Below, in pieces: positions 1 to 8,386 of a DNA stretch of 64,000 bases (position 1 is its first letter; each line of letters opens with the position of its first letter). This DNA comes from Azophilus sp965200465 (lineage in GTDB: Bacteria; Pseudomonadota; Gammaproteobacteria; Pseudomonadales; Azotimanducaceae), in NCBI GenBank assembly GCA_965200465.1, contig OZ241358.1, positions 1,488,001 to 1,552,000 on the forward strand, in the 5' to 3' direction. A model generated the notes under the pieces. That model was not told where the DNA came from and made no database searches. It saw only the letters and a list, made by a program, of their open reading frames with translations. The translations under genes were made by a program, and so were the position numbers.

Positions 1-1284
1 CAGGGTCTTTTCCGGCTCCCTGCTGAAGTCCATTCGGAAACTGGCCACCGCCCGGTTCAGATACAGGCGCCGGCGGGTGCGGCTGTCGTTGGTGAAGGCG
101 TAGATCGGCACCGTCGGCGGACGGGCGTTGGTCACCAGATCCGCAGTGACGCCGCGGCGGGTGATGACGACTATGCCGTCGGCCTTGATGGATTCGGCCA
201 GGGCCACGGCATGGATGGCCAGCTGCTGCTTGTCGGTCGGCGCCTCCAAGGACCGCTCATAGCCCAAACCGGGATACCTTTCCGCCGCCTCGGTGATTTG
301 CACCAATTGCTCGACGCAGCGCACCGGATGCTCGCCAACGCTGGTCTCTCCGGACAGCATGACGGCGTCGGCGCCCTCATAGACCGCGTTGGCCACATCG
401 GTAACCTCGGCCCGGGTGGGAATGGGGTTGTGGATCATGGACTCCAGCAAGTGCGTAGCGACAATGCAGCGACGGCCCAAGCGGGCGCAGGCGTGGACGA
501 TGCGCCGCTGCACGTTGGGCAGGTCGGCAATGTTCGTCTCAATGCCCAGATCGCCTCTGGCCACCATCACCCCGTCCGCCGCTGCGGTAATGGCGTCAAT
601 GTTGGCAACGCCCTCCCAATCCTCGATCTTGGCCAGCACCAGAGTGCGGGCGCCGCCCTCCCGAATGATGGAGCGGGCCTGCTCCACGTCTTGCGCGGTG
701 CGGACGAAGGAAACCGCAATGTAGTCCACTTCGTGCTCAAGGCCGAACTCGATGTCGGCGCGGTCCTTGGCCGTGATGGAGGGCAGGTCGATGCGCACAC
801 CGGGCAGGTTGACATGCCGTTTGCTGCCCAGCCAACCCCCATCGATGACCCGGCAAACGAGGCGCTTGCCGCGGTTTTCGAGCACCTCGAAGTTGATCAG
901 GCCGTTGTCCACCGTGATGCGGTTGCCGGGTTCGACGATGTCAACCAATTCCTGATAGTTCACCTGAATGGAGGAGGTCTCCACGTCGTCGTCGCCGCGC
1001 ACCGACAGCGACACTACCTGGCCGGTCTTGAGGTCCATGGGCTCGGCCACATCGCCGGTGCGGATTTCCGGGCCTTGGGTGTCCAGCATCACGGCGACGG
1101 GGTCCCGCACTTGGCGGTTCAACGTCTTGATCCAGCGGATGACCTGCGCGGCGCCGACATGGTCGGCGTGGGACATGTTCAGGCGAATGAGGTTCATGCC
1201 CGCCTCCGCCATCTGCTTAAGCAGCGGATGCTTGGCGGTGGCGGGGCCGATGGTGCAGATGATCTTGGTGCGGCGAAAGGTCAC
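1..1284 (-). CDS. pyk: Pyruvate kinase, 3' end cut by window edge
   Basis: Pyruvate kinase makes pyruvate and ATP from phosphoenolpyruvate and ADP at the end of glycolysis, in the cytoplasm. The frame starts with GTG at 1284 and runs open to base 1 (428 codons), so about 40-50 residues of the usual ~470-480 lie outside the window. The N-terminus TKIICTIGPA, the phosphate/Mg loop with MLDTQGPEIRTG, the KIED segment and MVARGDLGIE are family hallmarks, and the C-terminal allosteric-type domain has begun. GTG is preferred because the in-frame sequence upstream soon meets a stop and a GGAA lies about 9 nt upstream. No other glycolytic gene is adjacent on this side. Confidence 0.96.
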   Translation of the reverse strand, partial: MTFRRTKIICTIGPATAKHPLLKQMAEAGMNLIRLNMSHADHVGAAQVIRWIKTLNRQVRDPVAVMLDTQGPEIRTGDVAEPMDLKTGQVVSLSVRGDDDVETSSIQVNYQELVDIVEPGNRITVDNGLINFEVLENRGKRLVCRVIDGGWLGSKRHVNLPGVRIDLPSITAKDRADIEFGLEHEVDYIAVSFVRTAQDVEQARSIIREGGARTLVLAKIEDWEGVANIDAITAAADGVMVARGDLGIETNIADLPNVQRRIVHACARLGRRCIVATHLLESMIHNPIPTRAEVTDVANAVYEGADAVMLSGETSVGEHPVRCVEQLVQITEAAERYPGLGYERSLEAPTDKQQLAIHAVALAESIKADGIVVITRRGVTADLVTNARPPTVPIYAFTNDSRTRRRLYLNRAVASFRMDFSREPEKTL

Positions 1285-1467
1285 GGGCGAATTTCCAACA
1301 TGAAGGCCGTCAGCGGCTTGGCGCAACATCGCCAGCAAGCATAGACGCTTGCCGAAATTTTGCCACCGTTGCGGCCGCTTCGGCTCGGCGCACGGTCTGC
1401 GCGCACCAGTGGCAAAGAGGCGGCGTTCACGTTGGCGGAGCGCCGCCGAGCGGTGCCCCAAAATTAC

Positions 1468-1495
1468 GAACGGCTAGACAATTTACTTGCCGTTC
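1468..1495 (-). terminator. Hairpin downstream of the aldolase gene
   Basis: The 7-bp arms GAACGGC (1468-1474) and GCCGTTC (1489-1495) form a perfect inverted repeat with a 14-nt AT-rich loop, 30 bp past the aldolase stop. On the minus strand a short ATTTT follows; on the plus strand ATTTTTTA follows. It is a plausible, possibly bidirectional, terminator between the aldolase gene and pyk. Confidence 0.4.
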
Positions 1496-1526
1496 ATTTT
1501 TTATCCCATTGATGAACAAGAAGTTT

Positions 1527-2306
1527 TCAATCTTTTCGGGTCGCTGCGCTGCGGGCGGCGGCCAACTCCTGGGAAGCGGTTCTGGACAGAAAGTCCAAGT
1601 CCGAGCCCAGCGTCACGAACTGAAAGCCACGCTGCAGATGGCGCTGGGCGAACGTCAGGCTGGAGGCGTGAACGCCAACGGCGACGCCCCGCTTGCCGCA
1701 GGCGGCCTGTATCCGATGCACGGCCTCGGCGTGGGAGGGGTCGTCGTTGTCGCCCCGGGGCGCTAGGCCGATGGCCAACGCCAAGTCGTTGGGGCCTATG
1801 TAAATGCCGTCCAAGCCGGGAGTGGCGGCGATTTCGTCCAGGTTCTCCAAGCCTTGCGCGGTCTCGACCATGGCGATGCAGGCGATCTGGTCGTTGGCGT
1901 CCTTGGCGTAGGCTTCCCGGCCGCCGTGCAGGGCGGCGCGAACCGGGCCGAAGGAGCGGTTGCCGGCCGGCGGATAACGGCAGGCGGCCACCGCCTGCTC
2001 GGCGTCCGCCCGACTGTTGATCATGGGCACGATGACGCCGTAGGCGCCGGCGTCAAGGGCCTTCATGATCTCGTAGGGCTCGTTCCAGGGCACCCGCACC
2101 AGGGGCGTGGTCTCCGTAGCGGAAACGGCCGGCAGCATCGAGGTCAGGTCCTTGTAGTCCAGCAAGCCGTGCTGCAAGTCCATGCAGAGCCAGTCGAAGC
2201 CGAGGTTCGCCAAGGTTTCGGCAATGTGGACGTTGGCCAGGGATAGCCAAACGCCAATGGTCCGCTCCCCTTGGCGCCAGGCCGCCAGTGCCTTGTTTGG
2301 ACGCAT
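1527..2306 (-). CDS. HpcH/HpaI family aldolase
   Basis: This 259-residue protein belongs to the HpcH/HpaI (class II, metal-dependent) aldolases, which cleave or form 2-keto-3-deoxy or 4-hydroxy-2-oxo acids such as 4-hydroxy-2-oxoheptanedioate. Visible family blocks are GVWLSLANVHIAETLA near the N-terminus, DWLCMDLQHG (catalytic base region), the metal-ligand stretch around AMVETAQGLENLDEI, and IGPNDLALAIG. Length is normal. ATG 2306 is chosen over an adjacent TTG because GAGGGGG sits just upstream. It is not next to other hydroxyphenylacetate genes, but an hpaH-like gene lies 46 kb away. Family membership is firm; the exact substrate is not inferable. Confidence 0.88.
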   Translation of the reverse strand: MRPNKALAAWRQGERTIGVWLSLANVHIAETLANLGFDWLCMDLQHGLLDYKDLTSMLPAVSATETTPLVRVPWNEPYEIMKALDAGAYGVIVPMINSRADAEQAVAACRYPPAGNRSFGPVRAALHGGREAYAKDANDQIACIAMVETAQGLENLDEIAATPGLDGIYIGPNDLALAIGLAPRGDNDDPSHAEAVHRIQAACGKRGVAVGVHASSLTFAQRHLQRGFQFVTLGSDLDFLSRTASQELAAARSAATRKD

Positions 2307-2421
2307 CAAGCCCCCTCAAGCCGCCTAGATGCGGCAACGATAACACGCGGGCGCGCCCGCCCAACCCAAGGCCGCCGGCGGCAACCCAAGGGGATGCGCC
2401 GGCGGTTTGGTCCAGGCCGGA

Positions 2422-2625
2422 CTACTTGCCGAATTTGTGGCGCAGGGTGTACCAGCTTGGATAGGGAATGGGCCGCGGGTCTTTCTTTGAGGTCCAAAAG
2501 CGCACGACTCGCCCGTCGGAAAGGCGCAGCGCCTTGGCCACGTCCTTGTTGGACAGGCCCTTGCGATCCATCCATAGGCGCAACTCTTCCGCAGTGGGAG
2601 GATATTTCTTCACGGCGTGGACCAT
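2422..2625 (-). CDS. Small HTH-like protein
   Basis: A 67-residue basic protein starts with ATG at 2625. Residues about 10-45 read as a helix-turn-helix of XRE/Cro type (AEELRLWMDRKGLSNKDVA, then ALRLSDGRVVRFW), followed by a short basic tail. It would bind DNA as a small regulator. It lies between the aldolase and the PiT-like gene on the same strand, with no obvious partner. The function is unknown and the HTH assignment is by eye. Confidence 0.55.
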   Translation of the reverse strand: MVHAVKKYPPTAEELRLWMDRKGLSNKDVAKALRLSDGRVVRFWTSKKDPRPIPYPSWYTLRHKFGK

Positions 2626-2712
2626 GCGGACTGCTGTGCGGATGCTACAACAGCACCCTAAAGCCGCGCCATAGCCGGCGCAGCCTGTTCTGCGCCGCGG
2701 CGGCCCTCTGCC

Positions 2713-3663
2713 CTACCGCGCCATGTAGATGCCGGCCAGGGCCAAGCAGACGCTGACCACCAGGCCGGCGAACGCCTTGGCCGCGTCCCGGCCTATCAGC
2801 TTGGCGGTGGCCAAGCGGGCGCCGCCGGCCTGCAGGGTCATGGCGATCTCCCGCCCGGCCAGCAGGCCCAGGAACACCCAAGTGGTGCTCATGGGCATGT
2901 TGCTCCATTCCTTGAAGACCAAGAGGATGAGGCCGTAGATGAAGTCGATGATGGTGGCCGAGCGGGTGTCCTCGGTGAGGGTCTTGGAGGTGACCACCTT
3001 CTGGATGGCGCCGCCGCGCTGATAGTAGATGAGGGCCTGCATGGCGACCAAGGTGGCGACGGCGCCCAACAGCGCCCCAAAGCCGATGCTGCGGGGCAGG
3101 AAGACGAAGATGTTGGCCAAGTCCTGAATCAGCCATTGGCTCCACAGAAATGCAGTGGTGCCCCATTGCAGGATCACCCAGCGCAGCGCCCCGGCCTCGG
3201 CGGAGCCGGCTTGGCGGCGCAGCTGTGCGTTCAGCCGACGCACGGCGAAATACACCCCAATGGCGAGCACGAAGGCGACGAAGTAGCCGGACAGGGACTT
3301 GACCAGCATGGCCTCGATGTTGCCCGGCGCAAAGACGCTCAGCACCAGAAATGTGGTGCTGACCGGCGCGCCGAAGCGGGTCAGCACCAGCAGGGTGAAG
3401 GGCGCCAGGACGTGCAGCCAGTTGACGCCCCCCTGCGGCTCCGGGAAGGCGGCCAAGCGCCCGTAGGCGGGGTCCCCGTCATAGGCCAGCCAGCCGTAAA
3501 CCAGCACCGCCGCCAAGATGCCGCTGCTGAAGATCCACAGCGCCCACCACGGTCGATGCGCGTTGGAGGCCAGAAAGGTGCCCAAGGTCTGTATGGAGTC
3601 GTTGGAGACCACCGCATAGGCGGCCAAGGCGAAGCCGACGAGCATGAGAATTTCGGCCGGCAT
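2713..3663 (-). CDS. PiT-like (PHO4-related) multi-pass membrane protein
   Basis: A 316-residue integral membrane protein with about eight hydrophobic segments. Two repeated signatures recall phosphate:cation symporters of the PiT/PHO4 family: SNDSIQTLGT near residue 20 (compare NDxANAxGT in PiT) and the STT motifs in APVSTTFLVLS and MPMSTTWVFLGLL, about 150 residues apart. The protein is shorter than typical PiT proteins (~420-500). It starts 4 nt after the pgsA stop, so it is probably the last gene of the uvrC-pgsA transcript. Substrate and activity are inferred only; a distant, possibly non-phosphate member is likely. Confidence 0.55.
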   Translation of the reverse strand: MPAEILMLVGFALAAYAVVSNDSIQTLGTFLASNAHRPWWALWIFSSGILAAVLVYGWLAYDGDPAYGRLAAFPEPQGGVNWLHVLAPFTLLVLTRFGAPVSTTFLVLSVFAPGNIEAMLVKSLSGYFVAFVLAIGVYFAVRRLNAQLRRQAGSAEAGALRWVILQWGTTAFLWSQWLIQDLANIFVFLPRSIGFGALLGAVATLVAMQALIYYQRGGAIQKVVTSKTLTEDTRSATIIDFIYGLILLVFKEWSNMPMSTTWVFLGLLAGREIAMTLQAGGARLATAKLIGRDAAKAFAGLVVSVCLALAGIYMAR

Positions 3664-3667
3664 CGGA

Positions 3668-4243
3668 TCAACGCTGATGCTTCATGCCGCTCGCCAAGGT
3701 CGGCCAAGCGGCCAGTAAATAGACGGTCATGGACCACAACGTCATGATGGTGGCTGCGTACAGCAGCCCGTAGCCCACCAACACCCAGGCGCTTGCCAGG
3801 TCCGGCGGCTGCGCCAGCAGCATGGCGATGGCGGTCATTTGCAGGGCCGTTTTCACCTTGGCCAAGCGGACGACGGCCACCCGCCCACGCCGGCTCATCT
3901 CCGCCATCCACTCGCGCAGGGCGCTGATGAAGACTTCGCGGCTGATGATGACGATGCCGGCGAAGGTCATCCAAGGGTTGGCGTGCCGCCCCACCAAAAG
4001 GGTCAGCGCGGTCACTACGATGAGTTTGTCGGCAACGGGGTCGATGAAGGCGCCGAAGCGGGTGGTTTGCCCAAGCTTGCGCGCCAAGTAGCCGTCCAGC
4101 CAATCCGAGAAGGCCGCCAAGGCGAACAGGGCGCTGGCCAGCAGGTAGGTCTCCGCGCCAGGCAGCAGGTAGGCGAGCGCGAACACCGGCACCAGAATGA
4201 TTCGCCCAAAGGTCACCCAATTCGGCAGATTGACTCCTCGCAT
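3668..4243 (-). CDS. pgsA: CDP-diacylglycerol-glycerol-3-phosphate 3-phosphatidyltransferase
   Basis: PgsA makes phosphatidylglycerophosphate from CDP-diacylglycerol and glycerol-3-phosphate in the inner membrane, the committed step to phosphatidylglycerol and cardiolipin. The 191-residue protein has the complete CDP-alcohol phosphotransferase motif (D50, G51, A54, R55, G64, D68, D72), the SREVFISALREWMAE block typical of PgsA, and about five membrane segments. It follows uvrC by 5 nt and precedes the PiT-like gene by 4 nt. The uvrY-uvrC-pgsA order is a known gammaproteobacterial arrangement. Confidence 0.95.
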   Translation of the reverse strand: MRGVNLPNWVTFGRIILVPVFALAYLLPGAETYLLASALFALAAFSDWLDGYLARKLGQTTRFGAFIDPVADKLIVVTALTLLVGRHANPWMTFAGIVIISREVFISALREWMAEMSRRGRVAVVRLAKVKTALQMTAIAMLLAQPPDLASAWVLVGYGLLYAATIMTLWSMTVYLLAAWPTLASGMKHQR

Positions 4244-4248
4244 GGCGG

Positions 4249-6078
4249 TTATTCGGCGTGCAGGGCGCCGAACACCTCCTCGGCGAGACGGCGGCTGATG
4301 CCCGGCGCCTTGGCGATTTCCTCAACGCTGGCACCCTTGAGGGCCGACAACCCACCAAAATGGCTCAACAGACCCTTGCGCCGCTTCGCGCCAACGCCGT
4401 GTACGCCGTCGAGTTCCGAGCGCCGCCGCCGCTTCATGCGCTTCTGTCGATGGCCGGCGACAGCGAAGCGATGCGCCTCGTCGCGAATGTGCTGCAGCAG
4501 GTGGAAGGCGTCGGAGTGCGGCGGCAGGGCCAACTCCTCACCATCCAGGAAGAAGCGCTCCAAGCCGGGTTTGCGGCCGGTGCCCTTGGCGACGCCCAAC
4601 ACCGCCACGCCCTGCACCTGCAGCTCGTGCAGCACCGCGGCGGCGCGGCCGGCCTGGCCCTTGCCGCCGTCCACCACCAGAACTTCCGGCAACGCCCCCT
4701 CGCCTTGGCGCAGGCGCGTATAGCGGCGCCGCAGCGCCTGCTCCATGGCGCCGTAGTCGTCGCCGCGGACAACGCCCTTGATGTTGAACCGCCGATAGTC
4801 CGACTTCAGTGGGCCGTCCCTGTTGAACACCACGCAGGAGGCCACCGTGGCTTCGCCAAAGGTGTGGCTGATATCAAAGCACTCCAGACGGTTCGGGGCG
4901 TCCTCCAAACCGAGGGCTTCCTGCAGGCCGAGCAAGCGGGAGAAGACGTTGCGTTTGTCCGCCAGATAGGTGCTTAAGCTGACGTTGGCGTTGTCCAGCG
5001 CAAGCTGCCGCCAACGGGCGCGTTGGCCGCGCACCTCGGCGGCCACCTCAACGCGGCGGCCAACGCGCTCCCGCAGCGCCGCCGCCAGAATGTCGGCGCC
5101 GTCGATGGGCAATGACGGGATGACGCTCTTGGGAACGTCCCGGTCGCCGCCGCCCAAATAGAACTGCGAAAGGAAGGCGCCCAACAGCCGCGCCTCCCCC
5201 ACGCCAAGCTCGTTGCGGGGAAACCAAGCCCGCTGCCCAAGCATCCGCCCGGCGCGGATGAACAAAGCCTGAATGCAGGCTTGGCCGCTGCCATCGACTA
5301 TGGCGAACACGTCGGCGTCGCCTTCGGAAGCGTAAACGCATTGCTGCTCCTGCACTGTTCGCAATTGCGCGATCTGGTCCCGGTAGCGGGCGGCGCGTTC
5401 AAAATCCAGCCGCTTTGACGCCCTGTGCATGTTTTCCTTGAAAGCCTCCAGGACCCGGTTGCTGCGCCCCTCCAGGAAGAGGACGCCAAGGGCCACGTCA
5501 CGCCGATAGTCGCGCCGGTCGATAAGCCCCACGCAGGGTGCGCTGCAACGTTGGATCTGGTGCTGCAGGCAGGGCCGGGAGCGGTTCTTGAAGAAGGCGT
5601 CGTCGCACTGGCGCAGGCGGAACAGCTTCTGCAGGATGTTGAGGCTTTCGCGCACCGCGCTCGCCGAGGGATAGGGGCCGAAGTAGCGGGCCGCCTTGCG
5701 CCGGACGCCGCGGTGGAAGCTTAAGCGCGGGAAGTCCTCCGCCGCCGTCAATTGGATGTAGGGGTAGGATTTGTCGTCGCGCAGCACCACGTTGTAGGGG
5801 GGGCGCTCCTTCTTGATCAGGCTTTGCTCGAGCAGCAGCGCCTCGGTTTCGCTGTTGGTGACGGTGACGTCCAGGTCGGCGACCTTGGCGATCAGGGCCA
5901 GGGTCTTGCTGTCCAAGCCTCGGGCGCGGAAGTAGCTGGTGACGCGGCGCCGCAGATTGCGCGCCTTGCCGACGTAGAGCACCTTGCCGGCGCCGTCGAG
6001 CAGGCGATAGACGCCGGGCTTTTGGCTAAGGCCGGCAAGATGGATGCGGAGAGCGGAGGGATGCGCGGCGGCCGTCAT
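4249..6078 (-). CDS. uvrC: UvrABC excinuclease subunit C
   Basis: UvrC makes both incisions around a UvrAB-marked lesion in nucleotide excision repair. The 609-residue protein matches the E. coli length and has, in order, the GIY-YIG nuclease (GVYRLLDGAGKVLYVGKA from about residue 20), the UVR motif near residue 200, the RNase H-like C-terminal nuclease (LECFDISHTFG, VVDGGKGQ), and a helix-hairpin-helix pair at the end. ATG 6078 is preferred over an in-frame TTG 9 nt upstream. It lies 56 nt downstream of uvrY and is probably co-transcribed with it. Confidence 0.97.
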   Translation of the reverse strand: MTAAAHPSALRIHLAGLSQKPGVYRLLDGAGKVLYVGKARNLRRRVTSYFRARGLDSKTLALIAKVADLDVTVTNSETEALLLEQSLIKKERPPYNVVLRDDKSYPYIQLTAAEDFPRLSFHRGVRRKAARYFGPYPSASAVRESLNILQKLFRLRQCDDAFFKNRSRPCLQHQIQRCSAPCVGLIDRRDYRRDVALGVLFLEGRSNRVLEAFKENMHRASKRLDFERAARYRDQIAQLRTVQEQQCVYASEGDADVFAIVDGSGQACIQALFIRAGRMLGQRAWFPRNELGVGEARLLGAFLSQFYLGGGDRDVPKSVIPSLPIDGADILAAALRERVGRRVEVAAEVRGQRARWRQLALDNANVSLSTYLADKRNVFSRLLGLQEALGLEDAPNRLECFDISHTFGEATVASCVVFNRDGPLKSDYRRFNIKGVVRGDDYGAMEQALRRRYTRLRQGEGALPEVLVVDGGKGQAGRAAAVLHELQVQGVAVLGVAKGTGRKPGLERFFLDGEELALPPHSDAFHLLQHIRDEAHRFAVAGHRQKRMKRRRRSELDGVHGVGAKRRKGLLSHFGGLSALKGASVEEIAKAPGISRRLAEEVFGALHAE

Positions 6079-6134
6079 GGCCGCCAATATAACCCGAATC
6101 CCCTTGCCAAGGGCGCCTAGGCGCGCCGACCGCC

Positions 6135-6797
6135 TCAGCCGACGTCGGCGAAGCCGGTGGCCTCCGGTCGAATCAAGCCGTAGCGCACCGACAAGAGGGT
6201 CAGCTCCACGTCGCTGGAGACGCCGAGCTTTTCAAAAATTCGGTATCTGTAGCTGTTCACGGTCTTCGGTGAAAGATGCAGATTCTCGGATATGGCGTTG
6301 ACCTTATGGCAGTTGATGACCATCAGCATGATTTGCATTTCCCGGCCCGACAGACGGTTGAAGGGCGAGCCCTGCTCCGTGTCGAACGCTTCAATGGCAA
6401 GCTGCTGGGCAATCTCCGAACAGACGTAGCGGCGGCCGGCATAGACCTTGCGAATGGCTAAATGCAGCTCGTCCTGATGCACTCCCTTGGTGAGGTAGCC
6501 GATGGCGCCGGCGCGCAGCATTTGCACAGGAAAGGGATTGGTTTCGCAGGCGGTCAACGCAATCACCCTAACGTCCGGGTTCATGCGGCGTATGCGGACG
6601 GTGGCTTCAAGGCCGCCAATGCCCGGCATGAGGATGTCCATCAACACCACATGGGGCATCAGTTCCCGAGCGAGATCGACCGCCTGTTCGCCGCTTTCGG
6701 CCTCCGCCACTATGTTGAAGCCGTTGGCTTCCGGCAACATCTTCCTAAGGCCCATTCGGAACAGCCGATGGCTGTCCACAACGAGAATCCGAATCAT
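6135..6797 (-). CDS. uvrY: UvrY/GacA-type response regulator
   Basis: A 220-residue LuxR/FixJ-type response regulator. The receiver has the acidic pocket after the first strand (ILVVDSHR), phospho-acceptor D in VVLMDILMPG, the T in ALTA and the K in LTKG; the C-terminal HTH reads LSGREMQIMLMVINC through LSPKTVNSYRYRIFEKLGV. Family knowledge: partnered with BarA/GacS, it activates small RNAs that titrate CsrA/RsmA. The assignment rests on the domain pattern plus its position directly upstream of uvrC, which is diagnostic in gammaproteobacteria. No sensor kinase is in the window. Confidence 0.93.
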   Translation of the reverse strand: MIRILVVDSHRLFRMGLRKMLPEANGFNIVAEAESGEQAVDLARELMPHVVLMDILMPGIGGLEATVRIRRMNPDVRVIALTACETNPFPVQMLRAGAIGYLTKGVHQDELHLAIRKVYAGRRYVCSEIAQQLAIEAFDTEQGSPFNRLSGREMQIMLMVINCHKVNAISENLHLSPKTVNSYRYRIFEKLGVSSDVELTLLSVRYGLIRPEATGFADVG

Positions 6798-7040
6798 GCG
6801 TCCACCCCCTTTGCCCCTGTTGTTTTTGGTGCGCGTAACCCTACCAAGGTGCGTTGGGCTGGCAATGCCGTCTGGTCAATTTCGCAAGGGCATTCCAGCA
6901 ATGTCGGCTTGCCAATATGCTGGTGATATCAGTTTTGGTTGCGCACGAAGCCCAAAGCGCCGCTTCCAAGCCGTCCATTTGCTCCGCTTGGCGCAAAAGC
7001 CGGTCAAGGGGATAATGGCCTTAAACAGACGGAGCAGGAC

Positions 7041-7865
7041 ATGCGGTTCGTCACGTTCAACGTCAACGGCATTCGCGCCCGCCTGCACCAGGTGGAGGCG
7101 GTCACCGAGCGGCATCGCCCGGACGTGCTCGCCGTGCAGGAGACCAAAGTGGAGGACGGCGCGTTTCCCGCGGAGGCGGTGCGCGCCCTCGGCTACGAGC
7201 ATGCGGTGACATACGGGCAGAAGGGGCACTACGGCGTGGCCCTGTTCTCGCACGCGCAGCCCACGGACGTGCGGCTTGGGTTCCCTTGGCGCGAGGCAAC
7301 TCAGCAGCGGCGCTTCATCTCGGCCCGCTATGCAATCGGCCGGCGCTCGGTGCAGGTCATCAACGGCTACTTTCCACAGGGCGAAAGCCGCGACCATCCG
7401 GTCAAGTTTCCCGCCAAGGCGCAATTCTACGGGGACCTGCTGCGCTACCTCAGCGACCATTGCGACCCGGCGGAAGCGCTAATCCTGGCCGGCGACATGA
7501 ACGTGGCGCCGGAGGATGCGGACATCGGCATTGGCGAGGACAACCGCAAACGCTGGCTTAGGAGCGGCAAAACCAGCTTCCTGCCGGAGGAGCGGGAATG
7601 GCTGGCGGCCCTCATGGAGTGGGGGCTGACGGACGTTTACCCACGGCAGGTGGGCGCTGGCGAACGCCTTTACAGTTGGTTCGACTACCGCAGCCGCGGC
7701 TTTGAACGGGAGCCCAAACGCGGCCTGCGCATCGACTTGGTGCTCGCCACCGCCCCCTTGGCGGAGGCGGTTGCGGACTGCGGCATCGACTACCGCATGC
7801 GCAGCGGCGCAAGGCCATCGGACCACTGCCCCGTCTGGTGCAGTTTCCGCACCGGCCAAGTTTAG
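7041..7865 (+). CDS. xthA: Exodeoxyribonuclease III
   Basis: Exonuclease III is the major AP endonuclease and 3' repair phosphatase/exonuclease of base excision repair. The 274-residue protein starts at ATG 7041 after GGAGCAGG and carries the Mg-binding and catalytic residues: N in FNVNGIRAR, E in QETK, the GDMNVAPEDADIG segment, and the terminal SDHCP with the catalytic His. Length matches E. coli XthA (268). It is divergent from uvrY across 243 bp and convergent with the LptA-like gene, their stops overlapping by 4 nt. Confidence 0.96.
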   Translation: MRFVTFNVNGIRARLHQVEAVTERHRPDVLAVQETKVEDGAFPAEAVRALGYEHAVTYGQKGHYGVALFSHAQPTDVRLGFPWREATQQRRFISARYAIGRRSVQVINGYFPQGESRDHPVKFPAKAQFYGDLLRYLSDHCDPAEALILAGDMNVAPEDADIGIGEDNRKRWLRSGKTSFLPEEREWLAALMEWGLTDVYPRQVGAGERLYSWFDYRSRGFEREPKRGLRIDLVLATAPLAEAVADCGIDYRMRSGARPSDHCPVWCSFRTGQV

Positions 7866-8386
7866 TCCAAGTCTTGAGCTGCGTCCCCCGACAACACGAA
7901 CTCCACGCCGTCGCCGCCGCTGGACAGCAGCCGCTCGTCCTTTAGGTCATAGACGATCTTGGAGCTGCCTATGGCGAAGTCCTTGGCTTGGATCTTGGCG
8001 CCGCCGTGCAGTTCGACCACTTCGCGCCGCCGCCAATAGACGATGCGCCGGCCCTGCCCGGTGGCGACGTCCCCGCCATCGTCCGTGAAGACTATCGCAG
8101 CCGGCGTCCCCAGGATGGTGAGCCGTTCGGGGTCCTCCACCGGGCCGCGCACTTGCGCCGAATCCGCCGTCACCCGCCAACCCGCGCCGCGCATCTCGAA
8201 GTTGCCCTGCAAATGCAGCACCTGGCCGTCGGCGCCGCCGGGCGCCCCTTCAGCCGCCGCTTCCCAAGCGCGGTCTGCGCGAATTACTATGGGTTCGCCC
8301 CCAAGGTCCGGCAGGGCTTCCACCACTGCGCCCGCGGCCGACGGAGCGGCAAGGGCGAAGGCAAGGGTCTGAGCGAACGCCAGCAT
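7862..8386 (-). CDS. LptA/OstA-like periplasmic protein
   Basis: A 174-residue secreted protein with a hydrophobic N-terminal signal ending near AAPSAAGA and the repetitive beta-strand pattern of LptA/OstA proteins, which bridge lipopolysaccharide across the periplasm (GNFEMRGAGWRVTADSAQV, LTILGTPAAIVF, IVYWRRREVVELHGGAKI). Start choice is open: ATG 8386 gives a signal without basic residues, whereas ATG 8437 adds a basic n-region but overlaps lptF head to head by 53 bp. It sits divergently beside lptFG, the permease genes of the same pathway, which supports the role. The lptB gene usually found with lptA is not in the window. Confidence 0.72.
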   Translation of the reverse strand: MLAFAQTLAFALAAPSAAGAVVEALPDLGGEPIVIRADRAWEAAAEGAPGGADGQVLHLQGNFEMRGAGWRVTADSAQVRGPVEDPERLTILGTPAAIVFTDDGGDVATGQGRRIVYWRRREVVELHGGAKIQAKDFAIGSSKIVYDLKDERLLSSGGDGVEFVLSGDAAQDLD